Below, in pieces: positions 44,170 through 52,868 of a stretch of DNA of 64,000 nucleotides (its first letter is position 1; each line of letters begins with the position of its first letter). Made by a program: the position numbers and the translations under genes. Source of the stretch: Caldilineaceae bacterium (GTDB taxonomy: Bacteria; Chloroflexota; Anaerolineae; Caldilineales; Caldilineaceae); assembly GCA_011523365.1 (NCBI GenBank), contig WTGY01000153.1:1-64000 (forward strand). Reading direction: 5' to 3'. The notes under the pieces were generated by a model. The model was not told where the DNA came from, did no database searches, and saw only the letters and a list, made by a program, of their open reading frames with translations.

Positions 44170-45453
44170 TTAAACAATCTCCCGTATGGCTGCCTCTATG
44201 CCCTCGAGCGCTCGATCTACATCTTCTTTGGTGTGGGCCGAGGACATGCTCAGATGCAGACCACTGTGAAAGTGAATGCCATGACGCAGGGCGGCGGCAC
44301 AGAACTGATGGAGTAGCCTCGTGTCGCTCTGGGCCACCGTGGCATAGTCGGTGGGCTCCTCATCCAGGCCGAAAAGTAAGCAAAATTCGGCCCCAATCGC
44401 CTGGAGCCAACACCTCACCCCTGTCCGGGCAATAATCTCGCGGATACCCTCGTATAGCTCGTCACATCGCCCCAGCAACTTCTCGTAGAAGTCGAACTGG
44501 GTAATCTCATCCAGTACTGCATTTGCAGCCATGACGGCCGTGAGGTGACCAGGATAAGTACCACTGTGCTGGGCTTGCCCCAGAGGAGAAATGTCCGCCA
44601 TGATCTCCCGTTTGCCGGCAAAAACGCTGATAGGCATCCCCCCGCCCAGGGCCTTACCCACAGCACAAAGATCAGGCGTCACCCCCAGATAAGCCTGAGC
44701 ACAGCCCGGTCCGGTGCGGAATGCGGACAGAATCTCGTCAAAGATGAGGACAACATCGTTGGCTGTTGTCAAATCACGCATGGCCTCTAAATAGCCCGGT
44801 CTGGGCCGGATCCCACCACCGTTGTAGTTTATGGGTTCGAGTATGACGGCAGCGATCTCATCACTCCGGCTGACGAGGGTTTCCTCAAGCCTCTCGAGAT
44901 CATTGAATGGCAGGACGATCACCAGCTCATCAAGACCTTTGGGGACGCCGCCGCTCTCGCGGCGGATATTTGGTAAGCCTTGGCCTGGCGCGGGAGTATG
45001 ATTATACTGCGAGTAGTCGTGGTAGCCGTGGAAATGGCCTTCGAACTTTACAATCTTGTCCTTGCCTGTGTACTCCCGCGCCAAGCGAAGGAGATAATAG
45101 GTCGTCTCTGTCCCAGACATGGTGAAGCGTACGAGATCGGCGCAGGGCAGAATATCCACCAGTTTCTTCGCTAGCCGGCTATGGTACGGCGTTTCATGAG
45201 AACAGATGATGCCCAAATCCAGGGCCTTGGCAATGGCTGCCCGCACCCTGGGGTGGCCATGGCCCAGGAACGAGGCGCCGAAAGACATATGTAAGTCCAC
45301 ATACTCCCGTCCCTCCAAGTCATAGACCTTGCTACCCTCCCCTTGGGTTACGTAGAAGGGCCGGCCCAGAGCGTGGTTCAGGCGGCCAGATCCACACAGC
45401 CCACCAACCAGATAACCCGAAGCAAATTCATAGAGATCGTCGGCTTTGCTCAC
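44170..45453 (-). CDS. Class III aminotransferase (glutamate-1-semialdehyde aminomutase-like)
   Basis: A PLP enzyme with MSFGASFLGHGHPRVRAAIA, FTMSGTETTYYLLRLAREYT, the PLP-holding FDEILSAFRTGPG and the Schiff-base Lys in AVGKALGGGMPIS. This is the HemL-like subfamily, but its place in a catabolic cluster, away from other haem genes, argues for a role in amino-group transfer or isomerisation of a cluster substrate rather than tetrapyrrole synthesis. At 427 residues it has family length. The GTG at 45453 is preceded by GAGGAAAAGCA. A terminator-like hairpin lies 40 bp upstream, so a separate promoter or read-through is required. Confidence 0.88.
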   Translation of the reverse strand: MSKADDLYEFASGYLVGGLCGSGRLNHALGRPFYVTQGEGSKVYDLEGREYVDLHMSFGASFLGHGHPRVRAAIAKALDLGIICSHETPYHSRLAKKLVDILPCADLVRFTMSGTETTYYLLRLAREYTGKDKIVKFEGHFHGYHDYSQYNHTPAPGQGLPNIRRESGGVPKGLDELVIVLPFNDLERLEETLVSRSDEIAAVILEPINYNGGGIRPRPGYLEAMRDLTTANDVVLIFDEILSAFRTGPGCAQAYLGVTPDLCAVGKALGGGMPISVFAGKREIMADISPLGQAQHSGTYPGHLTAVMAANAVLDEITQFDFYEKLLGRCDELYEGIREIIARTGVRCWLQAIGAEFCLLFGLDEEPTDYATVAQSDTRLLHQFCAAALRHGIHFHSGLHLSMSSAHTKEDVDRALEGIEAAIREIV

Positions 45454-45491
45454 TGCTTTTCCTCAATAGGGCCCAATGCTAGTTAGTGTAT

Positions 45492-45557
45492 AAAAAAAGT
45501 CCTCTGGTGAGTTACCTTTGGAAGTCTCGACCAACCAAGGTATCTCACCAGGAGGAC
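45492..45557 (-). terminator. Intrinsic terminator-like hairpin on the minus strand
   Basis: Arms 45499-45521 and 45535-45557 (GTCCTC.TGGTGAG.TACCTT.GG and its complement) form a long, slightly imperfect stem. On the minus strand the stem is followed by seven U residues (45492-45498). It would end transcripts from the binding-protein gene at 46.3-47.9 kb and so split the cluster into two units. It could also belong to the IS982 relic next to it. Confidence 0.6.
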
Positions 45558-45577
45558 CAACCGAATGATAGCCCACT

Positions 45578-46071
45578 TTGACGACATTCTGTTTATGGGT
45601 GTATGTAGTGGTTGACGACATGTGCAAGGAATTGGAAGGACATTTGAGAGGACCGGGGCCGGAGCCTGCGTGTAGAGTCAGTGAATTGAGCGCGAATTGT
45701 CTCATCGGTGAATGTCTGGGATGGGATGTGGAAACAGTGTTACTCAGTCATATGCAGGCGCATCGGGAATCGCATCCGCCTGCCCACCAAGCCCGCGCAA
45801 AAACCAGAAAAAACAGATCCCCGCATTCATCTCTCGCCTCTACGACGCCGTCCGCCAAATCATCGAAACACTCACCAGCCAACTCAACGCACAATTCTCG
45901 ATAGAAACCAACCACGCTCACACTCTCAGAGGCCTTTGTGCACGCCTATACACGAAATTGACTGCACATACCCTCTGCATTCATATCAACCGCCTCTTGG
46001 GCGTACCTGACTATCTGCAAATCAAGCAATTGGCCTTTCCCAACGAGCATAAGGCCCCAATAGATAGTTAA
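45578..46071 (+). pseudogene. IS982-family transposase with internal deletion
   Basis: The N-terminal part (VVVDDMCKELEGHL in the frame from 45578) passes into a different frame carrying the C-terminal IS982 signature: IIETLTSQLNAQFSIETNHA, LRGLCARLYTKLTAHTLCIH and LLGVPDYLQIKQLAFPN. The middle with the catalytic DDE residues is missing and the frame changes. It is a non-functional relic inserted between the binding-protein and aminotransferase genes. Confidence 0.7.
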
Positions 46072-46153
46072 GCCGAAAGTAAGGAGCAGGGCGTAAGAAA
46101 AGGGCCTACCCCCTACTCCCGGACAAATCGTCATTCCTTTGCCAAAAAACTTT

Positions 46154-46316
46154 CTAACGGACACACTTTCAATTTGACAGAGCTGGCTTGCCCCTGACCG
46201 CCGACCGCCGAAACAGCTTACATGTGTCGGCGGTCGGCCATCCTCGGCCTTGGCGTTGCCCCACCAAATTTAGGGCCAAAACGTTGTCAAGTATTGGCTG
46301 TGTCCGTTAGCAAAAT
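46154..46316. repeat. Possible MITE-like segment with inverted CTAACGGACAC ends
   Basis: CTAACGGACAC (46154-46164) and GTGTCCGTTAGCAAAAT (46300-46316) are inverted. They bracket about 140 bp rich in GACCGCC-type repeats. The right end recurs at 42506-42522. No coding potential. Confidence 0.4.
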
Positions 46317-46337
46317 CGTAAACAATCAATGGCAAAG

Positions 46338-47897
46338 TTACTGATCCAGCCAGACCTCGCGGTACAGACGCAATTGGCTAGGGCTCACATGCCAGCTCTT
46401 GACATTAGAACGGACTAAGGAAACCGACGGGGCCGCACCGATCATGATGACCGGTAACTCCTCGACATTGATCTCCTGCAAGCGTGCGAAATTCTCTGCA
46501 GCCTTCTGCGGATCGATCTCGGACTTGCCTGCCTCCCACAACTCTATGGCCTCTTCATTAACCCACGTCCCCGCTCTAATCCAGCGTGAGGCACCGCGGT
46601 CCATCCAATCATTGGGGTTGGCACTTAGCCCGGCAGCATTCCAGGAAACTTCATACTCCTGCCCGATATACTTGTCCAACCAGACCGCGATCTCGGACTC
46701 CACGATGTTCATGGTTACACCACACTCGGCCAGCCCGGCCTGCCAGATTACAGCCGCCTGCTTCCCATCAGAGAAGCCGGCGATCGTCTCGACGGTGACC
46801 TCCAGGTCAGGGTATCCTTCCTCGGCCAGAATCTCCCTGCACTTCTCTGGATCGTAGGGATAACCCTCAAACTCCGCGTAGTATGGTACGCTAGGCGGGA
46901 TGGGACTCACCAACGGCGTGCCTTGCCCCATCCAGGCTGTCCTATTGACGGCATCTCTGTCCAGGGCGTGGGCCAGGGCCTGCCTCACCCGAAAGCTGTT
47001 CATGATAGCCTCATTCTGCCCGCCAACCATCACAAAATACTGGGTGGCTGTGGAGCTGTCTGGCTTTATTACCCTGATATCTTCCGAGGTCAGGAAACGC
47101 AGGGCATCCACGACCGAAACATCTCGTACGACATCAACCTCGCCGGCCTCCAGGCTGGCGATGCGCGCCTGTACGTCTGGCATCACCCGCAGCACAACCT
47201 TGTCAACGTAAGGTTTCCCTTCGTCCCAGTAGTCCTCGAATCGCTCGAGTACGATCCGGTCGTTGGGTATCCATTCGACAAACTTAAAGGGACCGGTCCC
47301 GATGGGTTCCGACTGCAAAGTCTCTGCCGCTTCCTGCGGGATAATGGAAACCCAGGTCGTATCGTCCATAAAGTAGGCGTTAGCCGTCGCCAAGTTGAAC
47401 TGGATCGTATAGTCGTCTAGGATTTCCATAGAGTCGATCCCTTCTCCGTACCTGGCTAGAGTAGGGGCCATATCCTTGACTCTTTCGAAGCTGAACTTCA
47501 CGTCCTCCGCAGTCATCTCCCGGCCGTTGTGAAACTTCACCCCCTCCCTTAGCTTCACGATGTAGGTGCTGGCATCTACGATCTCCCACGATTCGGCCAG
47601 ATCAGGCACCAGTTCGAGATTCTCGTTGATCGTGGCCAGGCTACCGTAGACCTGAAACCTGAACATGTCACTAAATATGATGAGGGTCATAGCCTGGGGG
47701 TCGAAATTGTCCATATCCCCACCGATGGCGATTGTCAGCGTGCCACCCTCCTTGATCTGCCCCGGAACGGGCGTGACCTCGACAATGACCTCTTTTTCTA
47801 CTTCAACAACGGTAACGGCTCCGGGTGCAGCCGTACACGCTGCTACCAAGCTCAAGAGCGTCATTGCGGCCAACAGGATCAAAATTCGCTTTGTCAT
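46338..47897 (-). CDS. Peptide-type ABC substrate-binding lipoprotein (family 5)
   Basis: The lipoprotein signal ends LVAAC, followed by a VVEVEKEVIVEVTPVPG linker, then the SBP_bac_5 domain: AESWEIVDASTYIVKLREGV, KFHNGREMTAEDVKFSFERV, EPIGTGPFKFVEWIPNDRI and RVRQALAHALDRDAVNR. At 519 residues it has family length. The ATG at 47897 follows GGAGGAGAAAA. It is the likely partner of one of the two DppBC permease pairs at 35.2-39.2 kb; the binding protein at 27.0 kb may serve the other. Ligand unknown. Confidence 0.92.
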   Translation of the reverse strand: MTKRILILLAAMTLLSLVAACTAAPGAVTVVEVEKEVIVEVTPVPGQIKEGGTLTIAIGGDMDNFDPQAMTLIIFSDMFRFQVYGSLATINENLELVPDLAESWEIVDASTYIVKLREGVKFHNGREMTAEDVKFSFERVKDMAPTLARYGEGIDSMEILDDYTIQFNLATANAYFMDDTTWVSIIPQEAAETLQSEPIGTGPFKFVEWIPNDRIVLERFEDYWDEGKPYVDKVVLRVMPDVQARIASLEAGEVDVVRDVSVVDALRFLTSEDIRVIKPDSSTATQYFVMVGGQNEAIMNSFRVRQALAHALDRDAVNRTAWMGQGTPLVSPIPPSVPYYAEFEGYPYDPEKCREILAEEGYPDLEVTVETIAGFSDGKQAAVIWQAGLAECGVTMNIVESEIAVWLDKYIGQEYEVSWNAAGLSANPNDWMDRGASRWIRAGTWVNEEAIELWEAGKSEIDPQKAAENFARLQEINVEELPVIMIGAAPSVSLVRSNVKSWHVSPSQLRLYREVWLDQ

Positions 47898-47940
47898 TTT
47901 TCTCCTCCATTGAAAATACTGAAGTCACATTTTCATTTGT

Positions 47941-48110
47941 GAGAAACCCCGATATAAATTTCCGGGGCTTCCCCAATGCTCTGACCGGGGTTTCTCCAAG
48001 GAGAAGCGGGGCAAGGCCTTAACATCCAAAAAACAGAAGCCTATCACTGTAAGTGAGGCGTCATCACCCCCGATAAAACAAAGGGGCTTTCCCGGCTTCT
48101 CCCCTAAGCA
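47941..48110. repeat. GAGAAGCCGG-family intergenic repeat
   Basis: GAGAAACCCCG (47941-47951) pairs with CGGGGTTTCTC (47986-47996). Further right AAGGAGAAGCGGGG and CCCGGCTTCTCCCCTAAG mark the other ends. It fills most of the gap between the isomerase and binding-protein genes. On its 3' side an orphan AAAGGAGGTCAC (48148-48159, minus strand) has no start codon nearby, perhaps left when the repeat inserted. Confidence 0.5.
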
Positions 48111-48194
48111 ACGAAATGTTGCGCCTACAGAAAACCAGTTTATTCCTTCCTTTATGTGACCTCCTTTCAGCACCCATTCTCCGTGGCGAATTCG

Positions 48195-49007
48195 TCAACT
48201 CTGCCAGCCCAGCTCTTCCAACCTGAGTTTTGATTGGCCGAAGGCTTCGTCCACCTTGTCTCGAGTCATGACCTCAAGAAGCGAAACGCCATCGTATTCA
48301 ATCTCCTGCAACTTGCTGGCCACCGCGGCAAAGTCGACATTGCCTTCGCCTATGGGTGCATGGATATGCTCGCCATAGTTGTCGGAGAGATGCACCAGGG
48401 CAAGCCTTTCCTTGGCCTCCTCTAAAGCCGCTATCGGAGATTGGACTGCATTGACATTGGCTATATCAACACACACGCCTATGGCGGGACTGCCGATCTC
48501 CTCTGCCATCTGGGCCGCCTGCGCCCCCGTCTCGATAAAGCCGCGCGGTACTGTCTCGATAGCAAGTGTGACCCCATAGCGTTCCGCATCTTCTACGCAA
48601 GCTGAGATGATCTCCTTGGCCAGAGCCCAGGCCGTCTCCATACTCGGGGCAACCAGACCCTCCCGCCTTCCGGGAAAGATATCAAGGACTTTACCGCCAA
48701 GGTCATGAAGCAGTTCGATATTTTCTTTCATCTGCTTCACGACTTCCTCTCTAATACCCGGATTGAAGGCGACCAGGTTTAATTCCAGCCACGCCGGCTG
48801 GCTGGAAATCACGTGCATCCCATAGGATTCAATCTGCCGGCGCAGCGTTTCTCTGGCTTTAGGATCTAGATCCCTGGGCCAGATGTGGGGTGGGGCGGTC
48901 ATAACTTCCAGCCACTTGAATCCCAGAGCGGCAAGACGCTCCAAAGTAGCTTCCCAGGAGTGGTCAAACACGTAAGTGTAAGTGCAAGCTCCCAGACCAA
49001 GCGTCAT
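48195..49007 (-). CDS. Sugar phosphate isomerase/epimerase-like TIM-barrel protein
   Basis: An AP-endonuclease-2 (xylose isomerase-like) TIM barrel of 270 residues: LAALGFKWLEVMTAPPHIWP, VTLAIETVPRGFIE, GVCVDIANVN, LVHLSDNYGEHIHAPIGEGN and a final SLLEVMTRD. The Glu, Asp, His and Glu metal ligands of the family can be placed in these motifs. Members isomerise or dehydrate sugars and inositol derivatives (IolE/IolI-like). The ATG at 49007 follows GAAGGAGG. It lies 25 bp after the M24 gene. Its C-terminus resembles the fragment at 54634-54858. Confidence 0.88.
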   Translation of the reverse strand: MTLGLGACTYTYVFDHSWEATLERLAALGFKWLEVMTAPPHIWPRDLDPKARETLRRQIESYGMHVISSQPAWLELNLVAFNPGIREEVVKQMKENIELLHDLGGKVLDIFPGRREGLVAPSMETAWALAKEIISACVEDAERYGVTLAIETVPRGFIETGAQAAQMAEEIGSPAIGVCVDIANVNAVQSPIAALEEAKERLALVHLSDNYGEHIHAPIGEGNVDFAAVASKLQEIEYDGVSLLEVMTRDKVDEAFGQSKLRLEELGWQS

Positions 49008-49032
49008 CTGTCAACCTCCTTCATTCAACTGT

Positions 49033-50280
49033 TCAAGACAAAACCACCATTTGCGGTAGACCATCGATATGACCCCAGGTGGTTAGAAACTCGCAACCTT
49101 CCTCGGTCACCAACACCATGTCCTCCAGGTTCATACTCCACAGCTGATCGGTATAGACGACCACCTCGATAGTCAAAACCATGCCGGCCTCCAAGGGTGT
49201 ATGATCTGTCGGCAACAACCAGGGCGGCTCATGGGTATCCACCCCCAGCCCATGGCCCAACAGGACAACCGTGGGCTGCAACCCTGCATCGGCCAACGGT
49301 CTATAGCCAATATGGAAAAGCTGTGCGGCTTCGACGCCGGGTTTGATTGCTGCCGCAATCCTACGATAGGACTCCACCATAGCCGCATAAACCCGCTTCA
49401 TTTCATCGGTCGCTTCGCCAACCACGGCCACCCGGGCTAAGTCGCAGTGGTAGGGCTTTTCCACGAAACATCCCAGATCGATCCGCCCTACGTCGCCGCG
49501 CCACAACAGCTTGTCCCTGGCAATTCCTGTCTCTTTCGGCAGGTAACAACCTGACTGAACATACTCGTATTCCCACTCCGCACCGTCTTGCCTGGCCTTA
49601 GGGCCAAACCCAAGGTGAATAAAGACATGCTCGGCGCCTTCTTGCTCATAGGTCTGCTCAATGGCATCCCACAGTACTCCCCAACGTACCCCTTCCTGGG
49701 CTACGTCGAATGCCGCTTGCATGGCCAGCTCTCCTACCCGGGCCGCCTTCCTGATCCGCTTGATCTCTTCCTCTGACTTCACCATGCGCAGACGCCAGAA
49801 CAGGCTGGAAGCATCGACGAAGGTAGTCTGTGGCAAGGCGTCTCTCAGTTCCTGAAACAAATTGACTGGCGTGTGGTCCAGATCCAGGCCAATCGTCGCG
49901 GCCGGCAGCCCGAGTTCGGCTAAAGCTGTCGCCAGACATTCCGCCAGGGTCGTGTCCTTCTCCAGGTCTGACAGAAAATGGTAGATCCCAGGGGCGAGAG
50001 AATCCAGATGAGGACTGCGTCCGTAGTATCGTTGCTCCTCCATCCAGTTCGCCACTTTGGCCGCCACATGGGCGATGAAGAGCGAGGCCTGATCAGGATC
50101 TTTGGGAAGCGCAGCCAAGACAAAGTTAGGCTCTCCATCGACCAGGAATTCAGCGTATTGAGACCGCCCCCAATATCCACTCAGGTAACCCATATTGTGG
50201 CTGCCGATACCCAGGAGTAGGTCCATACCTTGCTGCTCCATGAGCAATGTGGCCCGTTGCCGTTCAAAAACAGGTTCCAA
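49033..50280 (-). CDS. M24 family metallopeptidase (Xaa-Pro peptidase/creatinase-like)
   Basis: An N-terminal creatinase-type domain (about 1-160) and a C-terminal pita-bread domain. All five metal ligands are visible: Asp in GRIDLGCF, Asp in YHCDLARV, His in LGHGLGVDTHE, Glu in LTIEVVVY and Glu in NLEDMVLV. It is therefore more likely a metal-dependent peptidase (prolidase type) than a metal-free creatinase. At 415 residues it has family length. The start is TTG at 50280 with AGGAG upstream. It is part of the tightly spaced run from DegT to the isomerase. Confidence 0.88.
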   Translation of the reverse strand: MEPVFERQRATLLMEQQGMDLLLGIGSHNMGYLSGYWGRSQYAEFLVDGEPNFVLAALPKDPDQASLFIAHVAAKVANWMEEQRYYGRSPHLDSLAPGIYHFLSDLEKDTTLAECLATALAELGLPAATIGLDLDHTPVNLFQELRDALPQTTFVDASSLFWRLRMVKSEEEIKRIRKAARVGELAMQAAFDVAQEGVRWGVLWDAIEQTYEQEGAEHVFIHLGFGPKARQDGAEWEYEYVQSGCYLPKETGIARDKLLWRGDVGRIDLGCFVEKPYHCDLARVAVVGEATDEMKRVYAAMVESYRRIAAAIKPGVEAAQLFHIGYRPLADAGLQPTVVLLGHGLGVDTHEPPWLLPTDHTPLEAGMVLTIEVVVYTDQLWSMNLEDMVLVTEEGCEFLTTWGHIDGLPQMVVLS

Positions 50281-50309
50281 ATTCCTCTCCTGATCGGGTT
50301 CTATAGAGC

Positions 50310-51572
50310 CTATGTTAAAGGCTTTGCTGGCATCGTATAGAAATCTGGCCCTCTGTCCACGACATTTCTATACTCTTCCAACTCCAGGTCCTCCAGCTCG
50401 TCCGCATGCTGCCAAATCTTTCGTATTGCCTCGATAATGTCGTCTATATCCGCTTGCGTCCCCAGTAAGACAGCCTGAGGCAAGACAACGGCCTCACTGT
50501 AGCTGGCCTGCTCCGTCACTGGCAGACTCAACTGCCGGTATGCCGCGCCCGAAAACAGGACGGATAAGGGAACCGGCTCATAAACAGGGCTGATAGGGAT
50601 ACCCTCTTCACAAAGGGCGGCTATGAACTGTCCGCGCGACGCTCCCTGAAAACCCTCGCCATTGTACTTGAATACATAGGCATAGAACCCCTGCCTGGTT
50701 ACCCGCGGATCCTGTCTTAAAGGGCTGATACCAGGGATCTTGCCTAACTCCTTATCCAGATAAAGAGCATTCTTTTGCCTCTGTTCCGTTTGTCCGTCCA
50801 GCCGGTTCAATTGAGCCAGCAGGATAGCTGCCTGAAATTCAGTCAGACGATAGTTCCGGCCCAGCACCTGCTGGCTTGAGCGATCACCCTTCCGCAACCG
50901 ACCGGAATTAATGTAGGCATGACAAAGCTCGCTCATTTCCCTGTCGTTGGTGAGGATCATTCCTCCCTCACCCGAAGTCATGGTCTTAGAGGCCTCGAAA
51001 CTGAAACAACCCAGATCGCCAAGAGAGCCAACCCCCTGGCCCCGCCAGCGGGAACCATGCGCGTGGGCACAGTCTTCTATCACCACCAGGTCATGCCTTT
51101 GGGCGATATCCAGAATGCGATCCATATCTGCCAGGCAGCCGTACAGATGAACAGGAATGACCGCCTTGGTGCGCTCGCTAATCGCCGCTTCGATTTGTTC
51201 GGGGGCAATACAGTAGGTATCAGGCTCAATGTCAATAAAGACCGGAGTTGCATTGACGAATAGAGCCGAACTGGCCGTGGTCAGCCAAGTTAAGGCCGGC
51301 ACAATAACCTCGTCCCCTGCTCCAACCCCGGCCACTCGTAAAGCCACCTCCAGGGCGGCCGTACCATTTACGCACGCCTCTCCATACTTAGCCCCTTGGT
51401 ACGCGGCGAATTGTGTCTCCAAGGCCCTAACCTTGGTTCCCCGAAAGATACTCCACCCACCGCTGCGTACGACCTCGGAGAGTGCCTCTAGCTCCGTATC
51501 ATCCCAGACCGGCCAGGCAGGGAAAGGTTTGTCCCGAACCGGGCTTCCACCTGTGATCGCCAACTGTGTCAT
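50310..51572 (-). CDS. DegT/DnrJ/EryC1 family aminotransferase
   Basis: A PLP-dependent sugar or cyclitol aminotransferase. The substrate/PLP pocket shows VNGTAALEVALRVAGVGAGD and VPALTWLTTASSALF. The Asp pairing with PLP is in VIEDCAHAHGSRW and the Schiff-base Lys in FSFEASKTMTSGEGG. The N-terminus ITGGSPVRDKPFPAWPVWDD resembles the scyllo-inosose/2-deoxy-scyllo-inosose aminotransferase group (StsC/BtrR-like). The ATG at 51572 follows AAGGAAAG. It sits 12 bp after a Gfo/Idh gene, the usual partner that makes or uses the keto form. This supports an aminocyclitol or amino-sugar substrate for the cluster. Confidence 0.9.
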   Translation of the reverse strand: MTQLAITGGSPVRDKPFPAWPVWDDTELEALSEVVRSGGWSIFRGTKVRALETQFAAYQGAKYGEACVNGTAALEVALRVAGVGAGDEVIVPALTWLTTASSALFVNATPVFIDIEPDTYCIAPEQIEAAISERTKAVIPVHLYGCLADMDRILDIAQRHDLVVIEDCAHAHGSRWRGQGVGSLGDLGCFSFEASKTMTSGEGGMILTNDREMSELCHAYINSGRLRKGDRSSQQVLGRNYRLTEFQAAILLAQLNRLDGQTEQRQKNALYLDKELGKIPGISPLRQDPRVTRQGFYAYVFKYNGEGFQGASRGQFIAALCEEGIPISPVYEPVPLSVLFSGAAYRQLSLPVTEQASYSEAVVLPQAVLLGTQADIDDIIEAIRKIWQHADELEDLELEEYRNVVDRGPDFYTMPAKPLT

Positions 51573-51583
51573 CTTTCCTTGCT

Positions 51584-52624
51584 CTATACCTCGACCTCTC
51601 GCCTGTCTGCTGCTGCTTCGTATACGGCCCGCATTACCTGCAGATCTTTAGCAGCATCGCTGCCTGAGCTTCGAGGCTCCCGATCCTCAAGGATGCACTG
51701 GACAAAATGCTCCAACTCTGCTTCGTACATATTGACCCGAGGAAAAACTGGTTCTCGTAACTCTCGGTATCGTGTAGAAAAGAAGGAGGTCTTGCCAAAA
51801 TCCAGGGGAATGTGGGGATAACCTAGCCGGGTCCGGATGTAGCCTTCCGTACCGGTGATCAGGTGCTCGCGCGTGCCTTCCCCAACACCGCTGATCTGGT
51901 GCGTAGCCAGCAGGCCGCTCTCGAATCGCATCACAATGAAAGGTCTATTCTCATCAATATCGGCCCAAACGCTCTTGACCTCTCCGAACCAATAGCGCAA
52001 CAGATTGATGTAGTGGGAGCAGGTATCTCGGATCAGGCCAGGAGGGATTTCGTCGTCAGGAACATTTGGGCGTTCCTCTTCCGCCTCTGCTAACTCATTA
52101 TCGCTGTCCGCCTTGAAGATCAATCCATAATAATCGGCCACATCAATTGGCCATATGTAGATCGAATTGCAGGTTAAGGGCTGGCCGATGAGTCCTTGGC
52201 TCAAGAGTTCCCTCGTCTTATTGCAGTCTGAGTCGAAGCGCATCATGTAGCCCACCATCAGCTTAACGCTCTGGTCGGCGCATCGTTGCACCACTTCTTC
52301 ACCCGCAGAAGGGGACGTAGCAATGGGCTTCTCCATGAAAACATGTCGTCCGGCCATGGCGGCTTGGATAGCGAGGGAAGCGTGAAATGTCTCGGGCGTG
52401 AGGATCATAACCGCATCGATGGCCGGATCGTCCAGCATCGCGCCGACCGTGGGATAGGCGCGTGTGCCGGTTGCCTGGCCCACCATCTCAGCCTGCTCCT
52501 TAATCACATCCACCACACCTCGCAACTCGACAATAGGGCGCTGTTGGTACTGTAATTTCATAAGACTGGGGATGTGTACGCTCTGTGCCACCCCCCCACA
52601 GCCGATCAAGCCGATCCCAATCAC
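51584..52624 (-). CDS. Gfo/Idh/MocA family oxidoreductase
   Basis: Rossmann motif IGIGLIGCGGVAQSVHIPSL, EKP-type signature AGRHVFMEKPIATSPSAGEE, and a C-terminal domain with DTCSHYINLLRYWFGEV. At 346 residues it has family length, and it is only distantly related to the tandem pair at 18.6-20.8 kb. The start is GTG at 52624 with a distant AGGAG. Directly followed by the DegT aminotransferase, it probably interconverts a hydroxyl and keto group on the same ring or sugar. Confidence 0.9.
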   Translation of the reverse strand: MIGIGLIGCGGVAQSVHIPSLMKLQYQQRPIVELRGVVDVIKEQAEMVGQATGTRAYPTVGAMLDDPAIDAVMILTPETFHASLAIQAAMAGRHVFMEKPIATSPSAGEEVVQRCADQSVKLMVGYMMRFDSDCNKTRELLSQGLIGQPLTCNSIYIWPIDVADYYGLIFKADSDNELAEAEEERPNVPDDEIPPGLIRDTCSHYINLLRYWFGEVKSVWADIDENRPFIVMRFESGLLATHQISGVGEGTREHLITGTEGYIRTRLGYPHIPLDFGKTSFFSTRYRELREPVFPRVNMYEAELEHFVQCILEDREPRSSGSDAAKDLQVMRAVYEAAADRREVEV

Positions 52625-52671
52625 TGTGTTGATCCTACTCCTCTACAAAAAACAGCCTGCTCCTAGCTTCA

Positions 52672-52866
52672 CTGGTGAGAAACACAAGCGTAAATGTCGG
52701 CCTTCCGGTGGCAAGGCAGCTTCAGCTGGTTCAATGCGTCTCTGTCGCTTACGCTTGCTGGAGAAGCCGGCTTGAGTTTAGACAAGCGAGAGATGCTAGC
52801 CTTTCATCCCATGGCTCAAGCGTGCTTACTTGCAAGCCTGGGGCAGTTCCCGACTTCTCCCATAAT
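52672..52866. repeat. GAGAAGCCGG-family intergenic repeat
   Basis: It starts with GAGAAACACAAGCGTAAA, which pairs with CTTACGCTTGCTGGAG further right. It contains CTGGAGAAGCCGGCTTGAG and ends TTCCCGACTTCTCCCATAA. It fills the gap between the second TPP enzyme and the Gfo/Idh gene. Confidence 0.5.
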
Positions 52867-52868
52867 CT

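Noticed and set aside
44170-45453. Naming the class III aminotransferase hemL
   Set aside because: The fold fits, but the catabolic setting and lack of other haem genes do not support a tetrapyrrole role.
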